A stretch of DNA of 64,000 nucleotides from an uncultured Chlorobiaceae bacterium. GTDB taxonomy: Bacteria > Bacteroidota > Chlorobiia > Chlorobiales > Chlorobiaceae. The translations under genes were made by a program, and so were the position numbers. The notes under the pieces are model-generated. The model saw nothing but the letters and a program-made list of their open reading frames with translations, was not told the DNA's origin and did not search any database. Shown here in pieces: positions 55,708 through 63,786 of the stretch. The DNA lies in NCBI GenBank assembly GCA_903851385.1, contig CAINOC010000045.1, positions 1 through 64,000 of the forward strand. Direction: 5' to 3'. The first letter of the stretch is position 1. Every line of letters begins with the position of its first letter.

Positions 55708-57443
55708 AGTGTGCTCTCCTGTTGCAGCAATAAGGCATCATGATAGAACCCCCCTGCAGTGAAGAGTTCGTCGTGTGTTCCACATTGGGTCATTTTTCCC
55801 TGACTGAAGACCACTATCTGGTCTGCTGACCTTATTGTTTCAAGCCGGTGTGCAATAATGACGGTCGTGCGTCCTTTCATCAGTTCTTCCATCGAGTTTC
55901 TTAGCGCTGCTTCCAGCTCAGGGTCGGTATGTGACGTTGGCTCATCGAGTATCAGAAGAGGAGCGTTTTTTAGAAATGCCCTGGCAAGAGCTACCCTTTG
56001 CGCTTCTCCTCCGCTTAATCTCGACCCTTGTTCACCTATCATTGTGTCCAGCCCGTATGGAAGTGAACGGACAAAGGAAGAAAGACCGGTTTTTGTAAGA
56101 GCTGCATTTATTTCCTCTTCCGTTGCATCCGGACGTGCCAGAAGAATATTTTCTTTCAGGCTGGCGTTGAAAAGGTATGGGTGCTGTGGAACCCAGGATA
56201 TCTGGCGGAACCACTGCTCAAGAGGAATATCCTGAATTGGAGAGTTGTTAATGGTAATGCTGCCTTCGCCTGGTTCCAGAAAGCGTAAAAGCAGGTTGAT
56301 CATTGTGCTTTTTCCAGAACCGCTTGGACCTATTATTGCGGTGGTCTTGTTTTCGGGGATGATAACGTTTATTCCATCAAGTGCAGGAAGGCTTGCACCT
56401 GAATAGGTGTAGGACAGGTTGCTGCAGAGAATAGAGCATGTTCCGGCAGTATACTGTGTTATGCAGCCGTTTTTATCCCCGCCAGGCGCAGAGCTCTGGT
56501 CGAGGATGGCGAAGATCTCTTTTGAAGCACTGACGCCTTCCATACCGGCATGAAATTTTGTGCCGAGCTGACGAAGCGGAAGATAAAAATCAGGTGTGAG
56601 CAGTAATACAAAGAGCGCATGTTGAAAGGTAAGCTTTCCATCCATCATACGGAGTCCAATGCCGACTGCAATGATTGCAATACCGATGGTTCCTACAAGT
56701 TCAAGGGTAAGGGAAGAGAGAAAGGCGATTTTCAGTACCCTCATGGTTGCGTGACGGAACGTTTCTCCTGTTTTTTCAATAGCATCGCGCTGCGATCTGC
56801 TTTGTGCAAAGAGTTTGAGAGTCGGGAGTCCCTGCAGCACATCAAGGAAGTACCCGCTCATTCTGCTCATGGTCTTCCACTGTTTTTCAGTCATGGCACT
56901 TGCCGATTTTCCGATCACTATCATGAACAAAGGAATAAGTGGCGCTGAAGCAAGCAGAATCCAACCGGAAATCGTATCACAGGGAAAGATGGCAGCCACA
57001 ATCAGGAGTGGTGTAAAAAGGGCAAAAAAGATCTGGGGGATATACTGACTGTAATATGCATCAAGGGCTTCGACGCCCTTTAGCAGAGTTGTGCTGAGAC
57101 GTCCGCTTTGCACCGAACGGGTGTAGATAGGTCCGAGAGAACCTACACTCTCTATAAGTCTGCTGAATACTTTTTCACGGATTGCAAGCGTTCCCCGGTT
57201 GGCTTCACTGTGGGAGGCCCAGTTGAAAGCCATGCGAAGCATGCTGAAAAGCGCAAAAAAGCTAAGAAGAGGCAGAAGTTTTTCTAAGCCGATTTTTTGT
57301 ATGAAAGCGCTGTCAATGATTATGCTGAGATAAAAGGCCTGAGCGATCAGTAAGCCCGATGCGATAACCCCTGAAATCACAGAAAAAATAAATGGCGCTC
57401 GCTCTTCTTTAAGGAGTTGAAAAAGGCGCCTGTCGATGTTCAT
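55704..57443 (-). CDS. cydD: CydD subunit of the thiol/haem ABC exporter CydDC
   Basis: First gene of the cydDC pair. Membrane domain in residues 1-320, then the ATPase with Walker A GPSGSGKSTMINL, Q-loop VPQHPYLFNASL, signature LSGGEAQRVALARAF and Walker B LLILDEPTSHTD; the Walker B helper is Pro-Thr-Ser rather than the usual Ala-Thr, typical of CydD. Length 579 residues. It is expressed together with cydC across a four-base overlap. In E. coli CydDC is needed for active cytochrome bd, so an oxygen-related role is likely here too. Confidence 0.9.
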   Translation of the reverse strand: MNIDRRLFQLLKEERAPFIFSVISGVIASGLLIAQAFYLSIIIDSAFIQKIGLEKLLPLLSFFALFSMLRMAFNWASHSEANRGTLAIREKVFSRLIESVGSLGPIYTRSVQSGRLSTTLLKGVEALDAYYSQYIPQIFFALFTPLLIVAAIFPCDTISGWILLASAPLIPLFMIVIGKSASAMTEKQWKTMSRMSGYFLDVLQGLPTLKLFAQSRSQRDAIEKTGETFRHATMRVLKIAFLSSLTLELVGTIGIAIIAVGIGLRMMDGKLTFQHALFVLLLTPDFYLPLRQLGTKFHAGMEGVSASKEIFAILDQSSAPGGDKNGCITQYTAGTCSILCSNLSYTYSGASLPALDGINVIIPENKTTAIIGPSGSGKSTMINLLLRFLEPGEGSITINNSPIQDIPLEQWFRQISWVPQHPYLFNASLKENILLARPDATEEEINAALTKTGLSSFVRSLPYGLDTMIGEQGSRLSGGEAQRVALARAFLKNAPLLILDEPTSHTDPELEAALRNSMEELMKGRTTVIIAHRLETIRSADQIVVFSQGKMTQCGTHDELFTAGGFYHDALLLQQESTL

Positions 57444-57873
57444 AGTTCATGGATGGTTACTTCCGTATTCAATCTGCTTACTCCGCAATAAAGCAAAAAG
57501 CGGAGAGCAGAGGTCGCTGCAAATGTCATGCGTAATATGATTTGTTACAGTCGCAGTAACAATAATTCTGTTGTCTTAAAATAGGTTTAAAATAGTCCGT
57601 TTAATCGTCAAACCAAAATAGTAAACGTTCTGAATGGAATAAACTGAAAGGTTTTGGCTGTGGCTCAATGTAAAAAAAAGACCGGACTTTGTTGAGCCGG
57701 TCGCTTTTTATTGTCTCTACCAATCCAATCTTCCATATATCGGGTTATACTGCCATTGTTTTCCTCATTTTTTTTGCTTCAGGACCGACTCAATAATGGT
57801 TTTGATGCCAAGATCAAATTTATCCAGTGAATTGGTCCAAAAAATAGAGGTTGAACTGCGTTCAAAAGTGCTT
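57444..57873. other. Intergenic stretch of 430 bases
   Basis: No gene is supported. It includes the cydD promoter region at its left side and a hairpin terminator for the toxin genes on the right. An open frame on the plus strand at 57796-58137 is a shadow of the zeta-type gene. Confidence 0.4.
57671..57711 (-). terminator. Hairpin terminator downstream of the zeta-type toxin gene
   Basis: GACCGG and CCGGTC form a stem around an 11-base loop (57680-57702). On the minus strand it is followed by a run of eight T, and on the plus strand by CTTTTT, so it could work both ways. Confidence 0.75.
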
Positions 57874-58479
57874 TTATTTTTCCAAGGATTCATAGATATT
57901 TTTTGCCCATGGTGTCATGGCCGAATATGTTTTTTCAATTTTCCTGTCATTTACTCTGAACAGAAGCCTGGGATCTGTATTGGTTTCAGTGTTATCATAG
58001 AAATAGGCTCGATCAGCAATCATGATGGCTTGAATACTATTCGCAATAGATCGGTAATATCGGGCAATGATTTTAGGGATAGGAACATCATGTCCTCCTT
58101 CCATAACGCGTTGGGCTACTCGTTGTGCATTGATTGAAGGGTCATTGGTGCACACGAAGAAGAAACGAATAAAAAATCCGGCATCTTTTGCACGTTTGAG
58201 AAACTCCAGCTTTTCCTGGGTTGAAAATACCGTTTCAAAGGCCATGCTGATGTTATGATTCAAGCAATACTCTCTGGTGGTCTGTGCTTTGTTTGCTGCT
58301 TTAATCACAGCAACAGGTGAGTTCCAGTCTCCAAATTCTTGCTGTGCGATCAAATCGGGATTAATGTATTGACATTCATCCATCCATTCGTGGCGTAACA
58401 GTTTTTCGGTAATGGTTGTTTTTCCTGAACCATTAGGGCCTGCCACCACAATCAATCTCGGTTTTTGAACATCTATCAT
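57874..58479 (-). CDS. Zeta-toxin-type kinase
   Basis: A 201-residue P-loop kinase of the zeta/UDP-N-acetylglucosamine-kinase class. Walker A is VVAGPNGSGKTTITEKLL (residues about 10-27), followed by the YINPDLIAQQEFGDW, the NHNISMAFETVFSTQEKLEFL and the FVCTNDPSINAQRVAQRVMEGGHDVPIPKIIARYYRS blocks typical of bacterial zeta-like proteins that phosphorylate UDP-N-acetylglucosamine and stop cell-wall growth. It overlaps a 65-residue antitoxin-like gene by four bases. In many genomes this subgroup has unclear toxicity. Confidence 0.82.
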   Translation of the reverse strand: MIDVQKPRLIVVAGPNGSGKTTITEKLLRHEWMDECQYINPDLIAQQEFGDWNSPVAVIKAANKAQTTREYCLNHNISMAFETVFSTQEKLEFLKRAKDAGFFIRFFFVCTNDPSINAQRVAQRVMEGGHDVPIPKIIARYYRSIANSIQAIMIADRAYFYDNTETNTDPRLLFRVNDRKIEKTYSAMTPWAKNIYESLEK

Positions 58480-58673
58480 GCAGGGAGGGTTCCTGTTTTG
58501 GAAGAGACAGCCGCTTGAATCATTTCGTTTAGTTTTTTGAAATGTTCGTCCAGCATTTTCTTTCTGCGAATTCTTGCATCCTCTCCTGCTTGATGGATTA
58601 AGAGAGAGAGATGTATTTCACCTTCTTCACTTTCATCCTGCACTTTTGGGGTATATGTAGCGTCTTGGTTCAT
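58476..58673 (-). CDS. Small antitoxin-like protein upstream of the zeta-type kinase
   Basis: A 65-residue, charged, probably helical protein (EGEIHLSLLIHQAGEDARIRRKKMLDEHFKKLNEMIQAAV). No family is recognised. Its place just upstream of the zeta-type gene, with an ATGA overlap, is the normal arrangement of an antitoxin ahead of its toxin. No helix-turn-helix is obvious. Start: the ATG at 58673, no strong ribosome-binding site, but AAGGAATATT precedes it. Confidence 0.6.
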   Translation of the reverse strand: MNQDATYTPKVQDESEEGEIHLSLLIHQAGEDARIRRKKMLDEHFKKLNEMIQAAVSSKTGTLPA

Positions 58674-58709
58674 GTAATATTCCTTATTTTGTTTTGTCTC
58701 TATGTGTTT

Positions 58710-58898
58710 TCATTCCCACAAACCGTATTTCGCGCGGACATCCTGCACATCCTTGGTTCGGCCTGCATTACTGTCCGCCAAGCCACGCTCAATTGCCTCG
58801 CGGATGTATATTTCACGCATCAGGTCATCCCATGTCGCTTGTGGAGGCATGAGGTCAATGAGTTTATGCGCTTCTTCCTTTTTCATTATCGTTGACAT
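58710..58898 (-). CDS. Orphan antitoxin-like protein
   Basis: A 62-residue protein whose second half (YIREAIERGLADSNAGRTKDVQDVRAKYGL) is the pattern of RelB/ParD-type antitoxins paired with RelE or ParE toxins, in which a degenerate hydrophobic helix is followed by the toxin-binding tail. No RelE/ParE gene is adjacent; the neighbours are an intact zeta-type gene and a truncated copy of it. Start: ATG at 58898, with AGGAAAATT nearby; MKKEEAHKLID four codons later is possible. Confidence 0.6.
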   Translation of the reverse strand: MSTIMKKEEAHKLIDLMPPQATWDDLMREIYIREAIERGLADSNAGRTKDVQDVRAKYGLWE

Positions 58899-58922
58899 AA
58901 TGTAATTTTCCTGTGACTGTTG

Positions 58923-59108
58923 TTAAAAATCCTTAAGAATTGATACAGCAAAAAGAGGGTAGCAGTCTCCAACCTCTTGTTGTGCAATTACATCGAGATT
59001 GACGTATTGATATTCATCAATCCATTCATGGCGTAACAGTTTTTCGGTAATGGTTGTTTTCCCTGAACTATTCTGGCCTGCCACCACAAACCTAATATCT
59101 TTTGCCAT
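58923..59108 (-). pseudogene. Truncated copy of the zeta-type kinase N-terminus
   Basis: 61 codons (FVVAGQNSSGKTTITEKLLRHEWIDEYQYVN then LDVIAQQEVGDC) match the first 45 residues of the intact zeta-type gene at 57874-58479 almost residue for residue. The frame ends after ILKDF. The Walker A glycine pattern has changed (GQNSSGKT instead of GPNGSGKT). This is a partial duplication, most of the gene being lost. Not expected to encode a working toxin. Confidence 0.8.
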
Positions 59109-59113
59109 CCATA

Positions 59114-59383
59114 TTAAGGTTTTAATTGGCTGACAAGCGGAAAAGCATCAGGGTTACGAATTGATTCAATGGAAAGATCAATATCTAATAATGGCCAATA
59201 CAAGTGCTCTGAGTGATGGAGTTCTACATTGCAGATATTGCTAACGGGGGCCTCTTTAAACCAAGGGAACTCTGTGTATGGTAAAAATAACTCTTCTCCC
59301 CCAAGTAGAAGCCAGAAACCATAAGGGGAAATATTTGTCACTTCAACAAGGGAAGTGCTGGATCCATCCGTTGTGTATGTCAT
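59114..59383 (-). CDS. DUF2442 family protein
   Basis: A small, 89-residue protein with the DUF2442 pattern: LVEVTNISPYGFWLLLGGEELFLPYTEFPWF followed by VELHHSEHLYWPLLDIDLSIESIRNPDAFP. It overlaps the upstream DUF4160 gene by about 41 bases. In many genomes DUF4160 and DUF2442 form a two-gene unit of toxin-antitoxin appearance, but no activity is established. Located among other toxin/antitoxin-like genes here. Confidence 0.82.
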   Translation of the reverse strand: MTYTTDGSSTSLVEVTNISPYGFWLLLGGEELFLPYTEFPWFKEAPVSNICNVELHHSEHLYWPLLDIDLSIESIRNPDAFPLVSQLKP

Positions 59384-59582
59384 TGTGGTGCTCCGTAATC
59401 AAGGAATAGGCCTCAGCTATTTCGTGCTTAGAAAGTCCTGTGCTTTTTGCCAATTCTATCTGAGGGCACAGCCAGAATTTTGCTTCACCATGTTGGTTTT
59501 GCACATGGACGTGCATTCTTGGCTCTTCACGAGAGAAAAAATAAAACCTGAAGCCCCGTTCACGAAAAATTGTAGGACTCAT
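59343..59582 (-). CDS. DUF4160 family protein
   Basis: A 79-residue protein beginning MSPTIFRERGFRFYFFSREEPRMHVHVQNQHGEAKFWLCP, which matches DUF4160, with PTI, RFYFFSREE and HVHV the signature residues. The C-terminal half (GLSKHEIAEAYSLITEHHNDI) is helical. The start is the ATG at 59582; six extra codons to 59600 are open. It precedes DUF2442 with a reading-frame overlap, the usual arrangement of this pair. Confidence 0.82.
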   Translation of the reverse strand: MSPTIFRERGFRFYFFSREEPRMHVHVQNQHGEAKFWLCPQIELAKSTGLSKHEIAEAYSLITEHHNDIHNGWIQHFPC

Positions 59583-59661
59583 CTCGCTGTTTGTCTCCAA
59601 AATGCATAAGTTGAATCTCTTCGTTATATAATAAGCAAATTTTAAATCGTCTAAAACTTCT

Positions 59662-60336
59662 TCACCACCCCGTCACCACAAACCAGATCCCCGTAACAAT
59701 CATAATTAAGCTGGCTACTCGGTAAAAGCGTTTTCGCATTCTGTTGCTGATAGTATTAACTACCTTTCCCACCAATATCAAAGCTGGTGCAGTCCCGATG
59801 CCGAAGAGTATCATCATCAGTGCGCCTTGCATCATTCCGATGAAGGGATACTTTGACTCCATGCCGCTTCTTGCAGCCGAAAGCAGTGCGGTATAGGTGA
59901 GGCCGCAGGGGAGAAAACCGAGAACGACTCCCATCGGGTAGTAAGAACCAATGGATCGTGGGGCTTTGAAGAGCGATAAGATTTTTTGCATGAGTGAGCT
60001 ACCGGGGTTGCAGCTCTTTTTTTGAGGGAGTGGCAGCCACTCTGCCGTAAAAAGTCCCATGAGGATGATGGAAAGCCCTGCAATGACCATGATGGAACGC
60101 TGGAGCTGCTCGATCGAGGTTGTCAGGACAAGAAATGAACCTGCAAAGCCGACAATTGCACCAAGTATGCTGTAGGTGGTTATTCGTCCCAGATTGTAGA
60201 GTATGTGGTGGAGTATTCCTTGCCGGGTTTCACCCACGGAGAATGCTGCAACCAGCGGGCCGCACATGCTTATACAGTGGCCGAACCCCCCGGCAAATCC
60301 AGCGAGAAGCATGGCTAAAAAGGGTGCGCTGCTCAT
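59662..60336 (-). CDS. TauE/SafE/UreH-type membrane protein of the cbb3-oxidase cluster
   Basis: A 224-residue protein with six to seven helices. The start FLAMLLAGFAGGFGHCISMCGPLVAAFSV is the hallmark of the UreH/DsbD_2 type, with the GHCxxMCGP motif; PMGVVLGFLPCGLTYTALLSA is the second conserved block. Such proteins sit in cco/fix clusters and in nickel, copper or sulfite contexts and probably move metal or reductant in cbb3-oxidase assembly. The ATG overlaps ccoS by four bases. Function by context only. Confidence 0.8.
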   Translation of the reverse strand: MSSAPFLAMLLAGFAGGFGHCISMCGPLVAAFSVGETRQGILHHILYNLGRITTYSILGAIVGFAGSFLVLTTSIEQLQRSIMVIAGLSIILMGLFTAEWLPLPQKKSCNPGSSLMQKILSLFKAPRSIGSYYPMGVVLGFLPCGLTYTALLSAARSGMESKYPFIGMMQGALMMILFGIGTAPALILVGKVVNTISNRMRKRFYRVASLIMIVTGIWFVVTGW

Positions 60337-60515
60337 GGGCTTTTTTTCTCTGCTGAGTTTACAGGTTTTGCCGGTTCGTCGTCATCGTCAAGCATTCGGT
60401 ATTTCGGCGCTTCGGGGTCGTCGAACTGGCCGCTTTTGACGGCCCAGATGAAGAGAAGCCAAGCGGCGAATCCGACAAAGAGACCTATGCCGATCAGGTA
60501 AAAGGTGGAGCTCAT
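60333..60515 (-). CDS. ccoS: cbb3-type cytochrome oxidase assembly protein CcoS
   Basis: A 60-residue membrane protein: one helix (FYLIGIGLFVGFAAWLLFIWAV) followed by SGQFDDPEAPKYRMLDDDDEP, the characteristic tail of CcoS/FixS with QFDD and a short acidic end. CcoS is needed to insert haem and copper into the oxidase. It lies ten bases after ccoI. Confidence 0.9.
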   Translation of the reverse strand: MSSTFYLIGIGLFVGFAAWLLFIWAVKSGQFDDPEAPKYRMLDDDDEPAKPVNSAEKKSP

Positions 60516-60525
60516 AATTGCTTTG

Positions 60526-62952
60526 TCAGATTTTTTTCAGCCGCAAAGAGTTGCTTACTACAACAAGCGAGCTGACCACCATGAGCAGTGCGGAAATGAT
60601 GGGGTGGAGAACGCCCGTCACGGCAAGTGGCAACGCTATGAGATTATACGAAAAGGCCCAGACTAGGTTTTGCCTGATGATGGAAAAACATCGTGAGGAA
60701 CTTTGGATCAGAGTGTTTATCAGCCTGAGATCATCGTTCAGTATAGCAACGCTTGCGCTTTCAAGAGCAATGCCGGAAGCGTGGCCGAGGGTGACTCCGA
60801 TATCGGCTTCGGTCAGCGCAGGAGCATCGTTGATGCCATCGCCCACCATCATGACGCACTCGCCTTTCTGTTTTAGGGCGTGGATAACTGCAGCTTTTTC
60901 GAGCGGTCCCAGCCCGGCATGAACATCGGTGATGCCGCATTTAGCGGCAATGTAGTCGGCTACTCCCTGATTGTCGCCGGTGAGGATTTTCAGCGAAAGA
61001 CCTTTATTACGGAGTTCGGTTATCAAGGGAAGGGCATCCTCGCGCAGGTCGTCAATCATTCCGATTATACCGGCAAGCTTTTTATTGCAGGCGACCATTA
61101 CGATTGTTTTTCCTTCAGCTTCGAGCATTGAGGCATAGCTTTCATGGTTCGGCTGCAGCTCAACCCCCTCCTCTTCCATGAAGGTTCTCGACCCTGCCCG
61201 CCAGAGTTTTTTTTCAATCACCCCTGAGACTCCTCTACCAGGTCTTGCCCTGAATTGCTCTGTTTTAAGGAGTTCCCCCTGCCATGCAGCCGCAATAGTG
61301 CGGCCGGTGGGGTGCTCTGAGGCAGCTTCAAGCGAGGCGACATGTTGCATGAATGACGGGGAGCGGCCGTATTCTTGCAGGTCGGTCATGGAAGGTTTCC
61401 CTGTAGTGATGGTGCCGGTTTTGTCGAGTACAACTGTGGTGGTTTTTGACACAGTCTCAAAAATATCTCCCCCTTTGATGAGAATTCCTCTCTTTCCTGC
61501 ACTTGTTGTGCCGACAAGAATAGCCAGTGGGGTAGCGAGACCAAGGGCACAGGGGCAGGCGATGACGAGTACCGAGACGGAGTTCATCAGAGCAGTCACG
61601 GTGCTTGCGGAGGTGAGTTTCCAGTAGAGAAAGGTAGCAAGGGCGAGAACAATGGTTGCCGGTACAAAATAACCGGCAGTTTTGTCGGCAATGCCCTGAA
61701 TTGGTGCCTTGCGTGCCTGAGCATCCTCCACCGTGCGGATGATCTGCGCCAGCAGGGTATTGCTGGCGTTGCCGGTGACGTGGATTCGGAGCCGTCCATT
61801 CATGGAAAAGCTGCCGGCAAATACCTCACTGCCCATCGTTTTCAGCACAGGATGAGATTCTCCGGTCAGCATTGCTTCGTTCACTTCAGCTTCGCCTTCC
61901 ACAACCCTGCCATCAAGCGGAATCCGGTCACCCGGGATGATCTCAATCATTTCACCGTTTTGCACTGCTGCTGCAGGCACCATGGTGGCTTCACCGCTAT
62001 CGGAGATGAGTAGCGCCTCATGCGGCTGGAGTTCGACCAGCTCGGCAATGGCATTGCCCGCCTTCAGCCTTGAGCCTGCCTCCAGAAATCGGCCAAGCAG
62101 AATGAAGGTTATGATCATCGATGCAGTGTCAAAAAAAATTTCACCACCATAGAAAATCATGACAATGCTGTAAAAATAAGCTGACAGGGAGCCAAGCGCT
62201 ACAAGAACATCCATGTTGAGCGACATCCGTCTCAGAGAGTGAAGGGCGCCTGAGAGAAAGGGATAACCGGAGTAGAAGAGCACGGGGGTAGCCAGAGCCC
62301 ATGAAATGAGTTGAAAAGCAAGGCGGTACCGATTCTCAATCCCCTCAAAAAATCCTGCGTAGAGGGCAACGGTGAAAAGCATCAGCTGCATTGAGAAAAA
62401 TCCGGCTGTACCGAATCGAAGCAGCAGATCCTGTTTCTCCTGAGCAAAAAGATCAGCAGTTCCATTCCCATGGCAGGGGTGGGGCAGATAGCCGATAGAA
62501 CGGATGGAATGCAGAATGGTGTCGAGGGTTACTTTTTCTTCACTCCATGTGATGGTTGCCTTGTGCGTGGCATAGTTGACCCGTATTGAAACCACACCTT
62601 CGATCTTCATCAGAAACTTTTCGATGAGCCAGACGCATGAGGCACACCGAATGCCCGAGAGCATGAGCTCAATGCGATGCTCGTTGCCGGAGATGGTAAC
62701 GGTGTCACTGAAGGCCGAGGCCTGCAGTTTTACCTCAGTTGCCGGAGGGCCGGCTTGCCAATTACAGCGCTGGTTGTAGAAAGCGTCAAGAGAGTTGCTG
62801 TGGATAAGATCGTAGACGCCAAGACAGCCATGGCAGCAGAAGAACTTCATTTTGCTGTCGATGAGGGCAGTTATGGCCGCAGCCCGGCTTGTCTCCTGGA
62901 GGCAATGGTCGCACAGCACCCTCTCGGGAGATTCGTGTCTGCTACCGGACAT
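60526..62952 (-). CDS. ccoI: Copper-translocating P-type ATPase CcoI/FixI
   Basis: Inner-membrane copper exporter that supplies copper to the cbb3 oxidase. Order of parts: N-terminal metal-binding region with CDHCLQ and FCCHGCLG; a heavy-metal domain with GIRCASCVW; then membrane helices and the TGES actuator loop (LTGESHPV), CPCALGLATPLA metal site, DKTGTITTGKPS phosphorylation Asp, EHPTGRT, and GDGINDAPALTEAD. Start: ATG at 62952, which overlaps the stop of the YtkA-like gene; the frame is open ten codons further but the overlap start fits. Length 808 residues. Confidence 0.94.
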   Translation of the reverse strand: MSGSRHESPERVLCDHCLQETSRAAAITALIDSKMKFFCCHGCLGVYDLIHSNSLDAFYNQRCNWQAGPPATEVKLQASAFSDTVTISGNEHRIELMLSGIRCASCVWLIEKFLMKIEGVVSIRVNYATHKATITWSEEKVTLDTILHSIRSIGYLPHPCHGNGTADLFAQEKQDLLLRFGTAGFFSMQLMLFTVALYAGFFEGIENRYRLAFQLISWALATPVLFYSGYPFLSGALHSLRRMSLNMDVLVALGSLSAYFYSIVMIFYGGEIFFDTASMIITFILLGRFLEAGSRLKAGNAIAELVELQPHEALLISDSGEATMVPAAAVQNGEMIEIIPGDRIPLDGRVVEGEAEVNEAMLTGESHPVLKTMGSEVFAGSFSMNGRLRIHVTGNASNTLLAQIIRTVEDAQARKAPIQGIADKTAGYFVPATIVLALATFLYWKLTSASTVTALMNSVSVLVIACPCALGLATPLAILVGTTSAGKRGILIKGGDIFETVSKTTTVVLDKTGTITTGKPSMTDLQEYGRSPSFMQHVASLEAASEHPTGRTIAAAWQGELLKTEQFRARPGRGVSGVIEKKLWRAGSRTFMEEEGVELQPNHESYASMLEAEGKTIVMVACNKKLAGIIGMIDDLREDALPLITELRNKGLSLKILTGDNQGVADYIAAKCGITDVHAGLGPLEKAAVIHALKQKGECVMMVGDGINDAPALTEADIGVTLGHASGIALESASVAILNDDLRLINTLIQSSSRCFSIIRQNLVWAFSYNLIALPLAVTGVLHPIISALLMVVSSLVVVSNSLRLKKI

Positions 62953-63370
62953 TGAAGGTAAAGGCCGGATTTTGCAATTCATCGGAGAGAATCGTCACCT
63001 GCCAGAGTGTGCGTCCGCTCATGCACCGGACAATGATCCCCTTGCCCTCGAAGATGCAGCCGCTCTTTCTGACAAGCGTGACCTGATTCTTGCCCATCGG
63101 CATTTCCGGCATTGAAAGGTCGAGCAGCAGCGTTTGGGGCAGTTTGTCGCAAGGAGTTACTGTCATGCTGAAGGTGAGATTTTTCATGCTGCTCACGGGT
63201 TTTGGTTCTATGTTCAGCGTGACAGTTCGATTACCTGCCGTGATGGTGCATGGGCCTTGATTGATATTGCACTCCCTCTCTTTTGCGATGAGACTTTCAG
63301 TGAACATGCCGCCATGGGGCAGCAGCGTTGTCACGAGCGCCAAGGCGGCTAGCGTACGTTGAAAAACCAT
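62942..63370 (-). CDS. Periplasmic YtkA/FixH-like protein of the cbb3 cluster
   Basis: A 142-residue exported protein (signal peptide VFQRTLAALALVTTLLPHGGMFTESLIA). It has a beta-rich fold and a MPEMPMGKNQVTLVRKSGCIFEGKGII segment, resembling the YtkA-like domain (MPxMPM followed by a GxY/G-type strand), and several Cys (ECNINQGPC, TPCDKL, SGCIF, RCMSG) that could make disulfides or a copper site. It overlaps ccoH by 22 bases and ccoI by 11. Possibly a copper-handling partner in the same operon; this is not demonstrated. Confidence 0.65.
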   Translation of the reverse strand: MVFQRTLAALALVTTLLPHGGMFTESLIAKERECNINQGPCTITAGNRTVTLNIEPKPVSSMKNLTFSMTVTPCDKLPQTLLLDLSMPEMPMGKNQVTLVRKSGCIFEGKGIIVRCMSGRTLWQVTILSDELQNPAFTFNVR

Positions 63371-63786
63371 TTTCTTGTGGCTGCAAGTTGTTGTTGCTGA
63401 AGATCAATCCTGACGAACCAGACCCCTTTGAAGGGAATTGTTGCGGTTGCCTGATAGATGCCGGGAGCCTCCTCCTGCATGCGCTGGGTGGAGTCATATC
63501 CGGTTGACGAGAGGTTGCCGACAAAGAGGGAAAGAGCGGCATGTTCAAGCGGCTTTCCGTGTGAGTCGACTCGGATCTGGATCTTGTTGCTCCCTTTATT
63601 CAGGGCACAGGGTTTGCTGATTGCTATATCGAGCTTTTTTTCGACAGCTTTGGCTTCAAAATAGTTGCTCCCGTTTTCATAATAGTTTTTGTCGACAAGA
63701 CCTTCGTTATCTCTGCAGGCTACATAGATTCCGCAACCCATGGCAAAGATGAAAAGGGGATAAATGAGGTAAAGCAAGGGCTTCAT
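63349..63786 (-). CDS. ccoH: FixH/CcoH family protein
   Basis: A 145-residue protein with an N-terminal membrane anchor (LYLIYPLFIFAMGCGIYVA), then the FixH signature DNEGLVDKNYYENG and a C-terminal immunoglobulin-like domain ending GVWFVRIDLQQQQLAATRKWFFNV. FixH/CcoH is needed for assembly of the cbb3 oxidase. The ATG overlaps the stop of ccoG by ATGA. Fits with ccoG, ccoI and ccoS on either side. Confidence 0.88.
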   Translation of the reverse strand: MKPLLYLIYPLFIFAMGCGIYVACRDNEGLVDKNYYENGSNYFEAKAVEKKLDIAISKPCALNKGSNKIQIRVDSHGKPLEHAALSLFVGNLSSTGYDSTQRMQEEAPGIYQATATIPFKGVWFVRIDLQQQQLAATRKWFFNVR

